DNA of 24,719 nucleotides from positions 1-24,719 of the forward strand of contig CAKSJF010000036.1 in NCBI GenBank assembly GCA_934462945.1, given 5' to 3'. This document shows positions 22,708 through 24,719 of this stretch, piece after piece. The DNA comes from an uncultured Clostridia bacterium. GTDB taxonomy: Bacteria > Bacillota > Clostridia > UBA1381. How positions within the stretch are numbered: position 1 is the first letter of the stretch; every line of letters starts with the position of its first letter. The notes under the pieces are model-generated. The model was given only the letters and a program-made list of their open reading frames with translations, did not search any database and had not been told where the DNA came from. A program made the translations under genes and the position numbers.

Positions 22708-23559
22708 ATGATCCAATACGGTCTTTTACTTGCCAGCGTGATGCTGGAAACCACAAAGAATATTTTTTCCAACCGTTTCAGCAAAGAGGTTTTAAAAAGC
22801 GAAACGGACATTTATAAATTCAACACCTTTTTGTATTTAGCGTCCTTTTTGGTACTGCTCTGTTTCCCGGGAACGCATGCGTCCGGGTTTACGGTCGGTC
22901 TGTCGGTTGTCTTTGCCGCAGTCACTGCCGCAAGTCAGCACTTTGCGATCAAAGCATTTCAGACAGGACCTATGGCGCATACTTCCTTTATCCAGGGTGT
23001 GGGTCTTGTGATTCCAACCTTTTGCGGTGTGCTGTTCTGGCAGGAAAAAATGAGTGCCGGAAAGCTTTTTGCACTTTTGGTTCTGATCGTTTCCATGGCA
23101 CTGGTGTTAGATTTGAAGAAAGAAAAAATTAATTTCCGCTGGCTTATCTATGCGCTTTTATCCATGCTGTTTGTCGGTCTGATCGGCGTGGTGCAAACAG
23201 TGCATCAGATGTCGCCGCATCAGGCAGAGCTGATTCCGTTTTTGAAAATTTCATTTTTCTTTACGGTTCTTCTAAACCTGCTTTTCTGGCGGCTCGGAAA
23301 AACTCCGTCCACCTTTTCCATAAAAAGCAGCGCAGCGGGACAGGCGGCAGCCTCCGGCGTCTTTATGGGATTAGTCAACATGATTAACCTGTATCTTGCC
23401 GGTGCAATGCCGAAGATTATTTTCTTCCCGATTGCAAACGGCGGGCTCATTTTCGCAACACTGCTTGCCGCCGTGATCTTCTTCCGGGAACGTCTGTCGA
23501 AAAAGCAGTGGGTCGGCATGGTGTGCGGAATCCTGGCACTGTGCGCAATTGGGTTATAG
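22708..23559 (+). CDS. DMT-superfamily (EamA-like) transporter
   Basis: A 283-residue membrane protein with about ten helices arranged as two similar halves (LLASVMLETTKNIFSNRF... and LLSMLFVGLIGVVQTV...), the layout of EamA/DMT permeases. Each half ends in a helix with the family's GIxLI/L-type packing (ALLVLIVSMALVLDL; WVGMVCGILALCAIGL). Substrate is unknown; many relatives export amino acids or metabolites. The ATG at 22708 follows GAAGGAGA. Its leader lies in or before repeat copy 2, and its stop codon is followed after one base by repeat copy 3, so the gene is framed by the element on both sides. Confidence 0.88.
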   Translation: MIQYGLLLASVMLETTKNIFSNRFSKEVLKSETDIYKFNTFLYLASFLVLLCFPGTHASGFTVGLSVVFAAVTAASQHFAIKAFQTGPMAHTSFIQGVGLVIPTFCGVLFWQEKMSAGKLFALLVLIVSMALVLDLKKEKINFRWLIYALLSMLFVGLIGVVQTVHQMSPHQAELIPFLKISFFFTVLLNLLFWRLGKTPSTFSIKSSAAGQAAASGVFMGLVNMINLYLAGAMPKIIFFPIANGGLIFATLLAAVIFFRERLSKKQWVGMVCGILALCAIGL

Positions 23560-23560
23560 A

Positions 23561-23738
23561 ACAATCCCTCAGTCACTTCGTGACAGCTCCCTTTGCTCAA
23601 GGGAGCCATTGGTAAGTGCAAATGCTTTATGAGATTGGCTGACATTAGTATATATTTCACCCAAAATACTTTAGTCTTGCGCATGCTATATGGCTCCCTT
23701 GAGCAAAGGGAGCTGTCACGAAGTGACTGAGGGATTGT
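23561..23738 (-). repeat. Inverted-repeat element, copy 3 (full, 178 bp)
   Basis: The two ends, 23561-23609 and 23690-23738, are perfect 49-bp inverted repeats. Each arm can itself fold into two hairpins: GTCAC-TTC-GTGAC, and GCTCCCTT with AAGGGAGC around TGCTC. The 80-bp interior is a near copy of copy 1 in the opposite orientation. It lies between convergent genes, abutting the DMT transporter stop and overlapping the last codons of the copper-amine-oxidase-domain gene. No clear target-site duplication was seen. Confidence 0.9.
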
Positions 23739-24719
23739 CAACAAAAAAGGGGGTGCGCCCTCCCTTTTTTTTTTGAATCGTAATTGTCTTCGTTTCCCCA
23801 TTCCAATCAACGGTATTCTCCAGCGCCTCTGAAACAGCGCGGAGCGGGATATAGGTGCGGTCATTTTGAATGACTGCCGGGGTATCGAGCGGAACATTTT
23901 CAAGATTTTTGAAAAACTTCTCCGACCCGATTTTTAGCACGATCACAATTTCATCTTTTTTCGCAGTGACGGTTTTCTCTGCGTCATTCCAGGAAACATC
24001 CGCTCCCAGTGCCTCGAAAATCGCGCGCATCGGAACAAGCGTTCGGTCATTCACCAGCATCACCGGCTGATCCAGTTTCTTTCCGTCCACATAAATGGAA
24101 ATTCCCTGTCCGTCCGAAATGACCGGAATATCCAAAACTTCCGGTTTCTTTTCCTCCTGCTTTGGTTCTGTCTCTTTTTTCGGTTCATCCTTTTTGTTAA
24201 AATCAACCGTTTCGTTCTTATATTGTTCGCAGTATTCCTCATAGTGCTTTTGAATTTCTGCCCATTCTGCCGGATGATTTTCTGTCCAGTATTCGCCATA
24301 GATGAGATCATAGAAATAGGTTCGGAATGCAAGATCGGCTGTGATGTCCTGTTCGTCAATTTCCAGGTTCATATCACCGCATTTAACCCGAAAGCCTGCC
24401 AGCTCTACCTTATCATCTTCCTTGTACTCGATAAACAGGTTGAGATAATCCAGGCTTTCATCACAGTAGTAATCAATATATTCCTCTGAAAACTCTTTAA
24501 TCGGCTTAAATTCCATATAGGATTCATTCTTTGCGGCATTAAATTTTAAATCCAGATCCTTAACCTTGGAAGATTCCTCCATTCGGCCCTCGTCCACGTT
24601 ACTGCAAACAAACCACTGCTCGCCCTTATTGCCGATGATACCGAGATACTCAGTTGTTTTTGTGTTGCCGACCCGGATACCGTCGTCATCATAACGGTCG
24701 GTGTCGTAATAGGCAAGAC
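23716..24719 (-). CDS. Copper-amine-oxidase N-domain protein, 5' end outside the window
   Basis: The frame is open to the right edge (333 residues visible), so the start is missing. The N-terminal visible part (...YYDTDRYDDDGIRVGN..., EYLGIIGNKGEQWFVCSN) is an unrecognised domain. A Lys/Glu/Pro linker follows, then a Cu_amine_oxidN1-type domain with two copies of its hallmark: NDRTLVPMRAIFEALGADVSWN and NDRTYIPLRAVSEALENTVDWN. This domain is common in secreted or wall-bound clostridial proteins and does not imply amine oxidase activity. The natural end seems to be TITIQ. The frame then passes an A10 tract, a terminator hairpin, and enters repeat copy 3, which supplies the final DNPSVTS and the TGA stop. 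The C-terminus therefore looks modified by the repeat. Confidence 0.85.
   Translation of the reverse strand, partial: LAYYDTDRYDDDGIRVGNTKTTEYLGIIGNKGEQWFVCSNVDEGRMEESSKVKDLDLKFNAAKNESYMEFKPIKEFSEEYIDYYCDESLDYLNLFIEYKEDDKVELAGFRVKCGDMNLEIDEQDITADLAFRTYFYDLIYGEYWTENHPAEWAEIQKHYEEYCEQYKNETVDFNKKDEPKKETEPKQEEKKPEVLDIPVISDGQGISIYVDGKKLDQPVMLVNDRTLVPMRAIFEALGADVSWNDAEKTVTAKKDEIVIVLKIGSEKFFKNLENVPLDTPAVIQNDRTYIPLRAVSEALENTVDWNGETKTITIQKKKGGRTPFFVDNPSVTS
23743..23770 (-). terminator. Terminator inside the 3' end of the copper-amine-oxidase-domain gene
   Basis: On the minus strand A6-GGG pairs with CCC-T6 (23762-23770 with 23743-23751), and further G/C pairing is possible inside. The T6 serves as the release tract. 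It lies before the present stop codon, so transcripts ending here would lack a stop. Confidence 0.5.

Noticed and set aside
21402..23738. Possible CRISPR array from the recurring palindromes
   Set aside because: Copies are few, of different length and orientation, with no regular spacers and no cas genes.
23220..23903. Minus-strand 227-codon frame across repeat copy 3
   Set aside because: It joins antisense of the DMT transporter, the repeat, and an alternative frame of the copper-amine-oxidase-domain gene; no start signal.
23716..24597. GTG at 24597 as the start of the copper-amine-oxidase-domain gene
   Set aside because: The same frame stays open upstream to the window edge with protein-like sequence, and no ribosome-binding site precedes 24597; the gene is 5'-partial.

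Overview
The window reads as chromosomal DNA from an anaerobic Firmicute of the class Clostridia, probably a gut Oscillospiraceae/Ruminococcaceae-type organism. The evidence is purine-rich Shine-Dalgarno sites, textbook sigma-A promoters (TTGACA, 17 bp, TATAAT-like), a glutamate dehydrogenase whose active-site numbering matches the clostridial enzyme, a SpoIIQ-like M23 peptidase behind a sigma-F-like promoter (suggesting a spore former), a DUF1540 protein, and miniature inverted repeats of a kind I recall from gut clostridial genomes. No phage, CRISPR array or transposase gene is visible.

Layout. (1) 1-1636: two strong minus-strand promoters aimed off the left edge, then tgt and, upstream of it, tRNA-Gln(CUG) and tRNA-Leu(GAG) behind a consensus promoter. 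(2) 1700-9571: a minus-strand glycogen operon, glgA-glgP-GH13 amylase-MATE exporter, from one near-perfect promoter at 9543-9571. GlgA carries a 98-residue lysine-rich tail. (3) 9577-11239: a Cys-rich DUF1540 protein on plus, facing a tandem OB-fold ssDNA-binding protein and a degenerate Mur-ligase-like protein on minus. (4) 11418-14441: plus-strand gdhA with its own promoter and terminator, then an ECF sigma factor overlapping a DUF4367 membrane protein that is probably its anti-sigma factor. (5) 14406-21326: a minus-strand maltodextrin operon encoding solute-binding lipoprotein, two permeases, MalQ and a second phosphorylase, ending in a lipoprotein gene that is cut short. No ABC ATPase is encoded. 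(6) 21402-24719: M23 peptidase, DMT-family transporter and a copper-amine-oxidase-N-domain protein running off the right edge, interspersed with three copies of one inverted-repeat element.

The two carbohydrate operons fit together. Imported maltodextrins are handled by MalQ and phosphorylase 2. Glucosyl units can be stored by GlgA and recovered by phosphorylase 1 and the GH13 hydrolase. glgC and glgB are absent here and must lie elsewhere.

The most notable items are the GlgA tail; the mobile-looking repeat family, one copy of which supplies the last codons and stop of a neighbouring gene; the truncated lipoprotein coupled by ATGA to the phosphorylase stop; and an unassigned 88-nt double-dyad element after the MATE gene. 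I did not find a convincing wholly new multi-gene system.
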